From Mycolicibacterium agri (lineage in GTDB: Bacteria > Actinomycetota > Actinomycetes > Mycobacteriales > Mycobacteriaceae), in NCBI RefSeq assembly GCF_002553505.1, contig NZ_PDCP01000004.1, positions 62,001 to 126,000 of the forward strand: 64,000 nt of DNA, read 5' to 3'. Below the pieces are notes generated by a model. It saw nothing but the letters and a program-made list of their open reading frames with translations, had not been told where the DNA came from and made no database searches. A program made the translations under genes and the position numbers. Shown here one piece after another: positions 55,994 through 63,384 of the stretch (positions are counted from its first letter, which is position 1; each line of letters begins with the position of its first letter).

Positions 55994-56031
55994 GCCGGCG
56001 ATGCGAGAGCCCGTCCGCCGGCGCTTTTTTT
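55994..56031 (+). terminator. Plus-strand intrinsic terminator between the two lppW copies
   Basis: GCCGGCG (55994-56000) pairs with CGCCGGC (56016-56022), followed by GC and seven T (56025-56031). It is oriented rightward, opposite to both flanking genes, with trmD (ending 55035) as the nearest plus-strand gene upstream. Confidence 0.65.
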
Positions 56032-56050
56032 CAGCCTAATACGCGCCCGT

Positions 56051-56983
56051 CTAGATGCGCCCGTCCGGAAACATCGTCTTGACGGCGTCGGTGATCGTCG
56101 CGCGCGCCGTCGCGGCGCTCGCCGGCTGGGTCGCCCCGATCGCCATGACATAGCGGCGGTCAGACCCGATGATGCCGGTGGACAGATGCATCCAGTCCGA
56201 ACCGATGCAGCACATCCAGCCCTGCTTGACCGCGACCGGTTCGGCGTAGAGCCCCTCGGGGATGCCGAAGCGCTGCGGGTAGACACCGCCCGGCATCATC
56301 CCGTCGATGCCGTTGGGGGTGGACTTGGCGAGGTTGTCGACGATCATCTCGGCCTTCTCCCGCGGCAGGCCGCCCGCGCCGGAGAGCATCATCTCGTAGT
56401 AGCGCACCAGGTCGGCGGCGGTGCTGATGGTGTTGAACCAGCGGCCGTTGCCCGGCGGTCGGGTGCCGCGCAGACCGTAGCGGGCCGCGACCCTGGTGAC
56501 GATCGCGCTGCCGCCTCCGCGGTTCCAGAACACCTCGGCGGGGCTGTCGTCGGAGGCGCGCAGCATCGCCTCGAACATCTTGCGGTCCTCAGGTGACAGC
56601 GGGCCGCCGCGCAGCAGCAGATCGTCGGCGATGAAGAGCTTGACCACTGACGCGATAGCGATGCCCCTGTCGTTGCCGTTGGAGACCCGCTGCCCGGTCG
56701 ATCGGTCCAGCACGACCACGGTGAGGTCGGCGCCCTTGCTGGCGGCTTCTGCCGTGGCCTGCTGGGTGCGGCGCTCCAGGCCGTTGAACGACGAGGTGGG
56801 CTCGTCGGGTGAGGCCTCGGGCAGCGGTGCCAACGGGCCCTGCGGTGCGACGACCGTGCGCATCGGCACCTCGCGGCCCGCTGGCGGCGTCGAGACGCTG
56901 CGGCTGTCCGCGCAGCCACCCGCCGCGGCCACAACGAGCCCAGCTGCGATGGTCGCGACCAGCCGTAACGGCCGCCCACGCAT
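56051..56983 (-). CDS. LppW-like lipoprotein, copy 2
   Basis: 310 residues, paralogue of the gene at 55038 over its whole length: lipobox VVAAAGGC (Cys near 23), linker, then [35 protein letters not shown] and [20 protein letters not shown], the last again replacing KTG. ATG 56983 follows CTTGGAGGAGACCT, the same leader as copy 1; the in-frame extension to 57088 lacks a signal peptide at its start and is rejected. Its promoter must lie in the gap shared with rplS. Copies have diverged considerably, so the duplication is not recent. Confidence 0.88.
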   Translation of the reverse strand: MRGRPLRLVATIAAGLVVAAAGGCADSRSVSTPPAGREVPMRTVVAPQGPLAPLPEASPDEPTSSFNGLERRTQQATAEAASKGADLTVVVLDRSTGQRVSNGNDRGIAIASVVKLFIADDLLLRGGPLSPEDRKMFEAMLRASDDSPAEVFWNRGGGSAIVTRVAARYGLRGTRPPGNGRWFNTISTAADLVRYYEMMLSGAGGLPREKAEMIVDNLAKSTPNGIDGMMPGGVYPQRFGIPEGLYAEPVAVKQGWMCCIGSDWMHLSTGIIGSDRRYVMAIGATQPASAATARATITDAVKTMFPDGRI

Positions 56984-57296
56984 AGGTCTCCTCCAAGAAA
57001 TCCGAAGCCGGGTGGGGCCGTGCCCGCCGAAGCCAGCCGGTAGCGTCGAGCGTAGCCGCTGCGCAGAAGTCGTGCGATTTCTCTGCACGCGGCCTCATCT
57101 GGCACAATTGACCAGTTGTCTGTGCGCGGCGCGGGGGCGGTCGGCCCGTCCGGCGCGGGATGCAACAGATACGCCCGAACCATCGGCGCGCCCACGTGTG
57201 CCTGCGAAACCCACCGCGGGGGCACCGACGGCCGCGAGGACGCGACCAAGCTCGCGAACCGCTACGGATCAGCTACGGATAAGGAAAGAGTCACCG
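56984..57296 (+). promoter_or_regulatory. rplS promoter and 190-base leader
   Basis: A 313-bp gap without a gene. GCGATTT (57074-57080), TCTGGCACAAT (57098-57108) and TGTCTG (57117-57122) match the block before rpsP. The leader from about 57120 to 57296 is GC-rich and could fold; an L19-binding role is possible but I see no known motif. A ribosome site AAGGAAAGAG lies at 57281-57290. lppW copy 2 must be transcribed from the left part. Confidence 0.55.
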
Positions 57297-57638
<342 letters not shown>

Positions 57639-57723
57639 TTTCGCCCGCGTCCCGACGCCATCGGGTCGACGGCGGCGGCGCGGTCTGGGGCGTGTCACCG
57701 TTGGTCGCCGATACGCTGATGCC

Positions 57724-58587
57724 GTGAGCGGACCCACGGACCCCCCAGACTCCTCGGTCGAGCCGAAGCTCGAAGAACCCGGCGAAGACGCCAGCGACAA
57801 GCCCTCTCAAGCCGGCGACGGGCAAACCGACGAGGCCGCTGACAAACCCAAGCGTAAGCACGCAGCGCTGCGCGAAGCCGTCATCCTGGTCGTCATCGCG
57901 GTCGGGCTGTACTACTTGATGCTGACGTTCATCGCCCGGCCGTATCTCATCCCGTCGGAATCGATGGAGCCCACGCTGCACGGCTGCGCAGGCTGCGTGG
58001 GGGACCGCATCATGGTCGACAAGTTGACCTACCGGTTCAGCGAGCCGAGCCCGGGCGACGTGATCGTGTTCAAGGGGCCGCCGAACTGGAACGCCGGCTA
58101 TAAGTCCATTCGCTCCGACAACACCGCGATCCGGTATCTGCAGAATGCGCTCTCGTTCATCGGTTTCGTCCCGCCCGACGAGAACGACCTCGTCAAACGC
58201 GTGATCGCGGTCGGCGGCCAGACTGTCGAATGTCGGCAGAGCACCGGCCTGACCGTCGACGGGAAGCCGCTGGACGAGCCGTATCTGGACCTGCAGACGA
58301 TGAACGTCCCGGATCCGAGCAGGTACCGGTGTTTCGGCTTCGAGTTCGGGCCGGTCAAGGTCCCAGAGGGCCGGGTGTGGGTGATGGGCGACAACCGCAC
58401 ACACTCGGCGGATTCACGCGTGCACTGCGAGGACAACCCGGTCGATTTCCAGAACGGAATCAAGTGCACCGGAGACCCGAATGCGGGCACTGTCCCGCTG
58501 GACAATGTCATCGGAAAGGCGCGGTTCATCGCCTGGCCGCCATCGCGCTGGGGTGGGGTCAGCTCGGTGGATCCGCAAACTCAATAG
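57724..58587 (+). CDS. lepB: Signal peptidase I
   Basis: 287-residue membrane protease. Acidic cytoplasmic lead (1-50), one membrane anchor (REAVILVVIAVGLYYLMLTF), then catalytic Ser in SESMEPTL (near 80) and Lys in LVKRVIAVGG (near 158), with the family box VWVMGDNRTHSADSR near 220. An insert with Cys pairs (GCAGCVG, YRCFGF, HCEDN, KCTGD) fits extracytoplasmic oxidation. GTG at 57724. rnhB follows 6 bp later. Confidence 0.95.
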   Translation: MSGPTDPPDSSVEPKLEEPGEDASDKPSQAGDGQTDEAADKPKRKHAALREAVILVVIAVGLYYLMLTFIARPYLIPSESMEPTLHGCAGCVGDRIMVDKLTYRFSEPSPGDVIVFKGPPNWNAGYKSIRSDNTAIRYLQNALSFIGFVPPDENDLVKRVIAVGGQTVECRQSTGLTVDGKPLDEPYLDLQTMNVPDPSRYRCFGFEFGPVKVPEGRVWVMGDNRTHSADSRVHCEDNPVDFQNGIKCTGDPNAGTVPLDNVIGKARFIAWPPSRWGGVSSVDPQTQ

Positions 58588-58593
58588 GAGGAC

Positions 58594-59322
58594 GTGAGTT
58601 TGCCGACGACCTGGCCACCACGAACGGTGATCCGGAAGTCATCAGGCCTGCGCACTCTTGAGTCGGCGCTGTACCGCAACGGACTCGGGCCCGTCGCCGG
58701 CGTGGACGAGGTGGGTCGCGGCGCCTGTGCCGGCCCGCTCGTGGTCGCGGCGTGTGTGCTGCCGCCGAACCGGTTGACCAGCCTGTCGGCGCTGGACGAC
58801 TCCAAAAAGCTCAACGAGAAGGAGCGGGAGCGGCTGTTCCCGCTGATCAGGCGGTACGCGTTGGCCTACCACGTGGTGTTCATCCCGTCGACGGAGGTGG
58901 ATCGGCGCGGCGTGCACGTCGCCAACATCGAGGGGATGCGACGGGCGGTCGCCGGCCTGTCGGTGCGGCCCGGCTACGTGCTCAGCGACGGTTTCCGGGT
59001 GCCGGGGCTGCCGATGCCGTCTCTGCCGGTGGTCGGCGGCGACGCCGCCGCGGCCTGCATCGCCGCCGCGAGCGTGCTGGCCAAGGTCAGCCGGGACCGC
59101 CTGATGGTGAAAATGGAGGCCGAACACCCTGGTTATGGGTTCGCCGAACACAAGGGCTACAGCACCCCCGCGCACGGTGAGGCGTTGGCCCGGCTCGGCC
59201 CCTGCGCCCAGCATCGGTACTCGTTCATCAACGTCCGCAGGGTGGCGACGCCGACGGGGACCAAGGTGATCACCGAATTGGCGGGCGACTGCGAACCGCC
59301 GCAGCGCGGGGAAGTCGAGTAA
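58594..59322 (+). CDS. rnhB: Ribonuclease HII
   Basis: Removes misincorporated ribonucleotides and RNA of RNA/DNA hybrids. 242 residues with [16 protein letters not shown] (DEG active site, near 34-49), [28 protein letters not shown] and the Asp in [14 protein letters not shown]. The GTG at 58594 follows TAGGAGG (58586-58592) too closely, so a start at the nearby TTG/GTG codons or a shorter amino end is possible; the catalytic part is unaffected. Ends 41 bp before the DUF2469 gene. Confidence 0.94.
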   Translation: MSLPTTWPPRTVIRKSSGLRTLESALYRNGLGPVAGVDEVGRGACAGPLVVAACVLPPNRLTSLSALDDSKKLNEKERERLFPLIRRYALAYHVVFIPSTEVDRRGVHVANIEGMRRAVAGLSVRPGYVLSDGFRVPGLPMPSLPVVGGDAAAACIAAASVLAKVSRDRLMVKMEAEHPGYGFAEHKGYSTPAHGEALARLGPCAQHRYSFINVRRVATPTGTKVITELAGDCEPPQRGEVE

Positions 59323-59363
59323 GGGAAGATGGAACGTAACCAACACGAAGGACTGCTGAAGCG

Positions 59364-59669
59364 ATGAGTGCCGAAGATCTCGAGAAATACGAAACCGAGA
59401 TGGAGCTCTCGCTGTACCGCGAATACAAGGACATCGTCGGGCAGTTCAGCTACGTGGTGGAAACGGAGCGACGGTTCTATCTGGCAAACAGCGTCGAGCT
59501 GGTGCCGCGCAACGCCGACGGCGAGGTGTACTTCGAGTTGCGCCTGGCCGACGCCTGGGTGTGGGACATGTACCGGCCGGCCCGCTTCGTCAAGCAAGTA
59601 CGGGTCATCACCTTCAAAGACGTCAACATCGAAGAGGTCGAGAAGCCCGAGTTGCGGCTGCCGGAGTAG
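59364..59669 (+). CDS. DUF2469 family protein
   Basis: 101-residue actinobacterial protein with highly conserved sequence (YETEMELSLYREYKDIVGQF, LANSVELVPRNADGEV, DAWVWDMYRPARFVKQV). Function unknown. It invariably follows rnhB in mycobacteria (Rv2901c). Secondary structure looks like a short helix followed by beta strands. This is the last gene of the shared block; beyond it the order departs from M. tuberculosis. Confidence 0.92.
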   Translation: MSAEDLEKYETEMELSLYREYKDIVGQFSYVVETERRFYLANSVELVPRNADGEVYFELRLADAWVWDMYRPARFVKQVRVITFKDVNIEEVEKPELRLPE

Positions 59670-59757
59670 CGGTCCGCACGCCGGCGCCGGTCAGCGCTCG
59701 CTGAAACGGTAGGTCTTCTCGGCGCGACCGCGCTGTGAGCGAGCTAACCCGAACCGT

Positions 59758-60903
59758 ATGCCCGCCGTGGTCGTCGTTAAAAATGTGCAGGTAATCAACG
59801 AGACGACCCAGTCCACAGTCGACGTCCGGCGTGAGCGCCTGATGATGCGCGCTTTTCAGAGCCCGCTGGTCGGTCCGCTCTTGCGAAGGCTCGCCAACCC
59901 CCAACACATCGTCGAGGAGGGCATGGCGTTCTGGTCGTCGCGCCTGATGTTGACCGCCGTCGAACGGGGTGTGTTCACCCTGCTTGCGCAGGGTCCGCTG
60001 ACCGCGGAAGAGATCCTCGACGAGCTCGGCTGGCACCCCCGGGCCGGCATCACGGCGCTGGACGCGTTGGCCGCGGCCGGACTGCTGCGACGCGACAAGT
60101 CCGGGCGCTATTCGAACAGCGGTCGCGCTTCGCTGTTTCTGTGCCGGGACAAGCCGAGCTACATCGGTGGGCTGATGGAACTGTCCAGCACCCGGCTCTA
60201 CGACCTGTGGTCGGGCCTGGATGACCTGTTGCGCACGGGAACACCTGCGGCCGAGGAGGAACAGGGCGAGAACGAGTTCTTCGATGCGCTCTACCGCGAT
60301 CCGGCCGCGCTGAGGACCTTCCTGTCGGGGATGACGGGCATTTCGACGGGGGAGGTGACGCTGCTGGCTGCGCGTTTTCCGTGGAAGAGGTTCGGCAGCT
60401 TCACGGATTTGGGCTGTGCGCAGGGCGCGCTGTCGGTGCGCGTTGCGCTCACCCATCCCCATCTGCACGGCACGGGCTTCGATCTGCCGGTGGTCGAACC
60501 GATCTTCACCGACTACGTCAAGTCGTTCGGCCTCGACGACCGGCTGCAGTTCGTCGGCGGCAGCTTCTTCACCGATCCGCTGCCCAGCGCCGAGGTGTTC
60601 TCGTTCGGACATGTCTTCCACGGCCAGAGCCGCGAAGGCCGCCGCGAGCTGATCGCCAAAGCGCGTGACGCGCTGCCTCGCGGCGGTGCGCTCATCGTCT
60701 ACGACGCGATGACCCCGCCACGTAAATCAGGGCTGCAATTCCAGAGCCTGCTCTCCAGCCTCAACATCATGCTCGAGACCCGCGACGGCTACGAAACCAC
60801 GACGACAGACTGCGCGGACATGTTGCGTGCCAGCGGATTCGGCTCGGTCAAGGTGCGCCACCTGATCGGCCCCACCTCGATGGTGTACGGCTTCAAAGCC
60901 TGA
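59758..60903 (+). CDS. Family-2 O-methyltransferase
   Basis: 381 residues. Residues about 40-125 form the winged-helix dimerisation domain (LTAVERGVFTLLAQGPLTAE), then the SAM domain with TDLGCAQGALSVRVALTHP (near 223-241) and DLPVVEPIF (acidic ribose binder). The catalytic-base position reads HVFHGQSREGRRELI, lacking the HDW of the frameshifted relative at 7074, so the reaction may differ. ATG 59758 is the farthest start; ATGs at 59839/59842 would remove a poorly conserved 27-residue lead. Acceptor unknown. Confidence 0.87.
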   Translation: MPAVVVVKNVQVINETTQSTVDVRRERLMMRAFQSPLVGPLLRRLANPQHIVEEGMAFWSSRLMLTAVERGVFTLLAQGPLTAEEILDELGWHPRAGITALDALAAAGLLRRDKSGRYSNSGRASLFLCRDKPSYIGGLMELSSTRLYDLWSGLDDLLRTGTPAAEEEQGENEFFDALYRDPAALRTFLSGMTGISTGEVTLLAARFPWKRFGSFTDLGCAQGALSVRVALTHPHLHGTGFDLPVVEPIFTDYVKSFGLDDRLQFVGGSFFTDPLPSAEVFSFGHVFHGQSREGRRELIAKARDALPRGGALIVYDAMTPPRKSGLQFQSLLSSLNIMLETRDGYETTTTDCADMLRASGFGSVKVRHLIGPTSMVYGFKA

Positions 60904-60906
60904 CGA

Positions 60907-61509
60907 TCAGGGGATCCGCAGGCCGCCCAGCACACGCCGGAGCTCGGCGAGCGCCTTGCGCAGAGCGGCCTTCTGGTTGTCGGCGCGTGCGACGGCCATC
61001 GCCGTCTCGCACAATGCCCCGTAGAGGAAGACGGCGAGCGGACCCGGTGGCCGTGGTGCGATCGTGCCTTCCTCGGCGGCGCGGGCGATGGCGACTTCCA
61101 TCAGCTCCATCATCGGGGCTTCCAGCCGGCGCACACCGTCCCACCCCACCGCGGCCAGCGCGTCGAGGAGCATGATCCGCTGCACCCCCGGTTCCAGACA
61201 CGCTTCGAGGAAGGCCCGGCAGCAGGCTTCGAAGGCGTCCCAGGGGTCGCGTTTGGTCGCGTAGACGGCGGGCATCGCGGCACAAAGGCGCTCGACCTCG
61301 CGGGAGAAGACGGCTTCGAAGAGCTGTTGCTTACCGTGAAAATGGTGATAGACAGCGCCTTTCGTGACGTTGGCCTTCGCCGCCACGGCGTCCAGCGACG
61401 TCGCCGCGTATCCGTCTGAGGCGAAAAGCTCCCGCGCGGCGTCGACGAGCGCGGCCCGTGTCGCCTCGGTGCGCTCCGCTTGAGTCCGTCTCGCCTGCTT
61501 GGTCGGCAC
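60907..61509 (-). CDS. TetR-family transcriptional regulator
   Basis: About 200 residues. Helix-turn-helix near 20-60: AARELFASDGYAATSLDAVA then AKANVTKGAVYHHFHGKQQL. The ligand domain follows (ACCRAFLEACLEPGVQRIML). GTG 61509 gives the usual basic TetR lead (PTKQARRTQAERTEATR); a TTG nine codons earlier is an alternative. It is the third gene of a minus-strand run after the NTF2-like and DUF3237 genes, and converges on the methyltransferase. The large operator at 62456 is its likely target. Confidence 0.93.
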   Translation of the reverse strand: MPTKQARRTQAERTEATRAALVDAARELFASDGYAATSLDAVAAKANVTKGAVYHHFHGKQQLFEAVFSREVERLCAAMPAVYATKRDPWDAFEACCRAFLEACLEPGVQRIMLLDALAAVGWDGVRRLEAPMMELMEVAIARAAEEGTIAPRPPGPLAVFLYGALCETAMAVARADNQKAALRKALAELRRVLGGLRIP

Positions 61510-61540
61510 GAACTCACGATAACCGCTCGTGCGCAACGCG

Positions 61541-62047
61541 TTACAACAGGTGATAAATCCGGTAGTCGACGCGGTTCTGCGACAGCACCCCGTAACCCAG
61601 GGCCACGATCCCGTTGAGCCAGAGGTATCGCTCGTCGCCGGTTTCGAACTTCGGCGTCGTACGCACGTACGTCTCGTCGAACGGCAGCACTTCCGCTGCG
61701 GCGAGGCGGTCGAGCCCGTCGGCGGGAATGGTGATGACGCCGCGGCTCTCGAAGTGGATCAGGGCGTCGTCGTGGGTGCGCAGTGTGGCGCGGATATCGA
61801 CCCGGCCGACCCCGTCGCTGCCGACGAGCAACCAGTCACCTCCGCCGGGCAGCATCTCGCCCCTCAGGCGGGGGCCGTCGACCACCGCGCCGTCGACGAT
61901 GAATGTCAACCGGGTGCCCAGTGTCGTGGAAAACAGCTGTGCCGGTTGCAGTTCGACATGCATGTCGAAGAAGTGCTCGGCGGGCAGCCGGTCGTGATGC
62001 GGCAGCTGGTCGAGTGCCGCGGTGCGCTGTGCGGCGACGGCGGTCAT
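61541..62047 (-). CDS. DUF3237 family protein
   Basis: 168 residues, DUF3237 beta-barrel: MHVELQPAQLFSTTLGTRLTFIVDGAVVDGPRLRGEMLPGG is the typical opening (about 27-67), and the end YLWLNGIVALGYGVL...VDYRIYHLL is diagnostic. Function unknown; family members occur with ketosteroid-isomerase-like proteins in aromatic and steroid catabolism clusters. ATG 62047 overlaps the preceding stop (ATGA), so it is coupled to the NTF2-like gene. Confidence 0.88.
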   Translation of the reverse strand: MTAVAAQRTAALDQLPHHDRLPAEHFFDMHVELQPAQLFSTTLGTRLTFIVDGAVVDGPRLRGEMLPGGGDWLLVGSDGVGRVDIRATLRTHDDALIHFESRGVITIPADGLDRLAAAEVLPFDETYVRTTPKFETGDERYLWLNGIVALGYGVLSQNRVDYRIYHLL

Positions 62048-62436
62048 CGGGCGGCCCCCTCGAGCGCGGCCTGCAGTTGGACCGAGTCGACGAAGGTGTC
62101 CTTGCGCGCGACGAGCCCCTCCGGCGAGACGACGACGACGTCGAGGCAATCGAACCGGATGTCACCCGATGTCATGGCCCAGTCCAGCACCCAGTGGTCG
62201 TCGCCGTACAGCACGCGATACGTCTCGTAGCCGAAGTCCGGGAAGCTCTCGAAGAGCTGCCCGAAGGTGGCGCGCACGGCGTCTCGCCCGACGACCGGAT
62301 CACCCCCGAGGTGCGCCCAGAACTGCGTGTCGTCGGTGTGCATCGCGACGATGGAGTCGAGATCGTGCGCGGTCCACGCGGCGAAATACGCCTCGGAGAT
62401 CGCTTTCAGATCGACTGCGGCGGCGGTGGGGGACAT
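62044..62436 (-). CDS. NTF2/SnoaL-like (ketosteroid-isomerase fold) protein
   Basis: 130 residues. AISEAYFAAWTAHDLDSIVAMHTDDTQFWAH (near 12-42) is the SnoaL-type opening with the cavity Asp/His, then VVGRDAVRATFGQLFESFPDF. No sign of a signal peptide. The ATG at 62436 lies five bases after AGGAGGT on the minus strand, and 20 bases beyond a 46-bp operator. It heads the operon with DUF3237 and TetR. Likely a small-molecule isomerase, dehydratase or binding protein; substrate unknown. Confidence 0.87.
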   Translation of the reverse strand: MSPTAAAVDLKAISEAYFAAWTAHDLDSIVAMHTDDTQFWAHLGGDPVVGRDAVRATFGQLFESFPDFGYETYRVLYGDDHWVLDWAMTSGDIRFDCLDVVVVSPEGLVARKDTFVDSVQLQAALEGAAR

Positions 62437-62455
62437 GGTTACCTCCTGTCTCGAC

Positions 62456-62501
62456 AGTTACATACTCTCGGTAGGGAATAACCTACCATGAGTATGTAAC
62501 T
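62456..62501. promoter_or_regulatory. 46-bp nested palindromic operator of the TetR operon
   Basis: Outer 12-bp perfect arms AGTTACATACTC (62456-62467) and GAGTATGTAACT (62490-62501); inner 6-bp perfect arms GGTAGG (62470-62475) and CCTACC (62482-62487) about a GAATAA centre. Each half is itself a near-palindrome, CATAC-n5-GTAGG and CCTAC-n5-GTATG, suited to one TetR dimer each. The minus-strand promoter (TAGGTT or TATTCC as -10) would lie inside it. Confidence 0.8.
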
Positions 62502-62533
62502 CTGCAAGACCGTCGAGAATATCGCCATACGGC

Positions 62534-62564
62534 GGTATCAACGGTGCGGGACGGGGTATCAACG
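62534..62564 (+). repeat. Direct repeat before the HAD gene
   Basis: GGTATCAACG occurs at 62534-62543 and 62555-62564, 21 bp apart (two helical turns), just upstream of the GTG at 62570. Could be an activator or repressor site; too short to be certain. Confidence 0.4.
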
Positions 62565-62569
62565 TTGTC

Positions 62570-63384
62570 GTGACAGCGAGAACCGAGCAACCGAATGAGA
62601 GACTGAACCCCGTGCGTTCAAAGCCTCACTCATGGCTCACCGATATGGACGGCGTTCTGGTGCGCGAGGAACACGCGCTGCCAGGGGCTGCCGAGTTCCT
62701 GCAGCGCCTCGTCGACAAGCAACGGCCGTTCCTTGTCCTGACGAACAATTCCATCTACACCCCGCGCGACCTGTCGGCGCGGTTGGCGCGCTCGGGTCTG
62801 TCGGTACCGGAGTCGGCGATCTGGACATCCGCGCTGGCCACCGCCGCGTTTCTGAGCGACCAGAAGCCCGGCGGGTCGGCCTATGTGATCGGCGAGGCCG
62901 GACTGACAACCCCGCTGCACGAGGCGGGCTACACGCTGACCGACGTCGATCCAGATTTCGTCGTACTCGGCGAAACCCGCACCTATTCGTTCACGGCGAT
63001 CACCAAGGCGATAAGGCTCATACTGGGCGGCGCACGGTTCATCGCGACCAATCCGGATGTGACGGGACCGTCGGCGGAAGGGCCATTGCCTGCGACGGGT
63101 TCGGTGGCGGCGATGATCACGAAGGCGACCGGACGCGAACCCTATTTCGTCGGCAAGCCCAATCCGATGATGTTTCGCAGCGCGATGAACCGCATTCAGG
63201 CCCATTCGGAAAGACCTGCATGGTGGGCGACCGGATGGACACCGACGTCGTCGCGGGCATCGAGGCGGGTCTGGAAACCATCCTCGTGCTGACCGGTTCG
63301 ACCACGCGCGAGGAGGTCGAACGCTACCCGTTTCGGCCCAGTCGGGTGCTGCCGAGCATTCAGGAAGCCATCGAGCTGGTGTGA
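62570..63384 (+). pseudogene. HAD-superfamily phosphatase (NagD type), split by a one-base frameshift near 63211
   Basis: NagD-like class IIA HAD phosphatase of about 271 residues when rejoined. Frame one has the nucleophile Asp in WLTDMDGVLV (near 23-32), LVLTNNS (motif II) and YFVGKPNPMMF (Lys, motif III). It then leaves frame at HSE, and the next frame continues KTCMVGDRMDTDVVAGIEAG (motif IV) to the normal end IQEAIELV at 63384. The break is in an AAA run (63210-63212): restoring one A gives HSEKTCMVGDRM. Start is GTG 62570. Substrate unknown; sugar phosphates or nucleotides are usual. Its 3' end overlaps the convergent hydroxylase by 25 bp. Confidence 0.88.
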
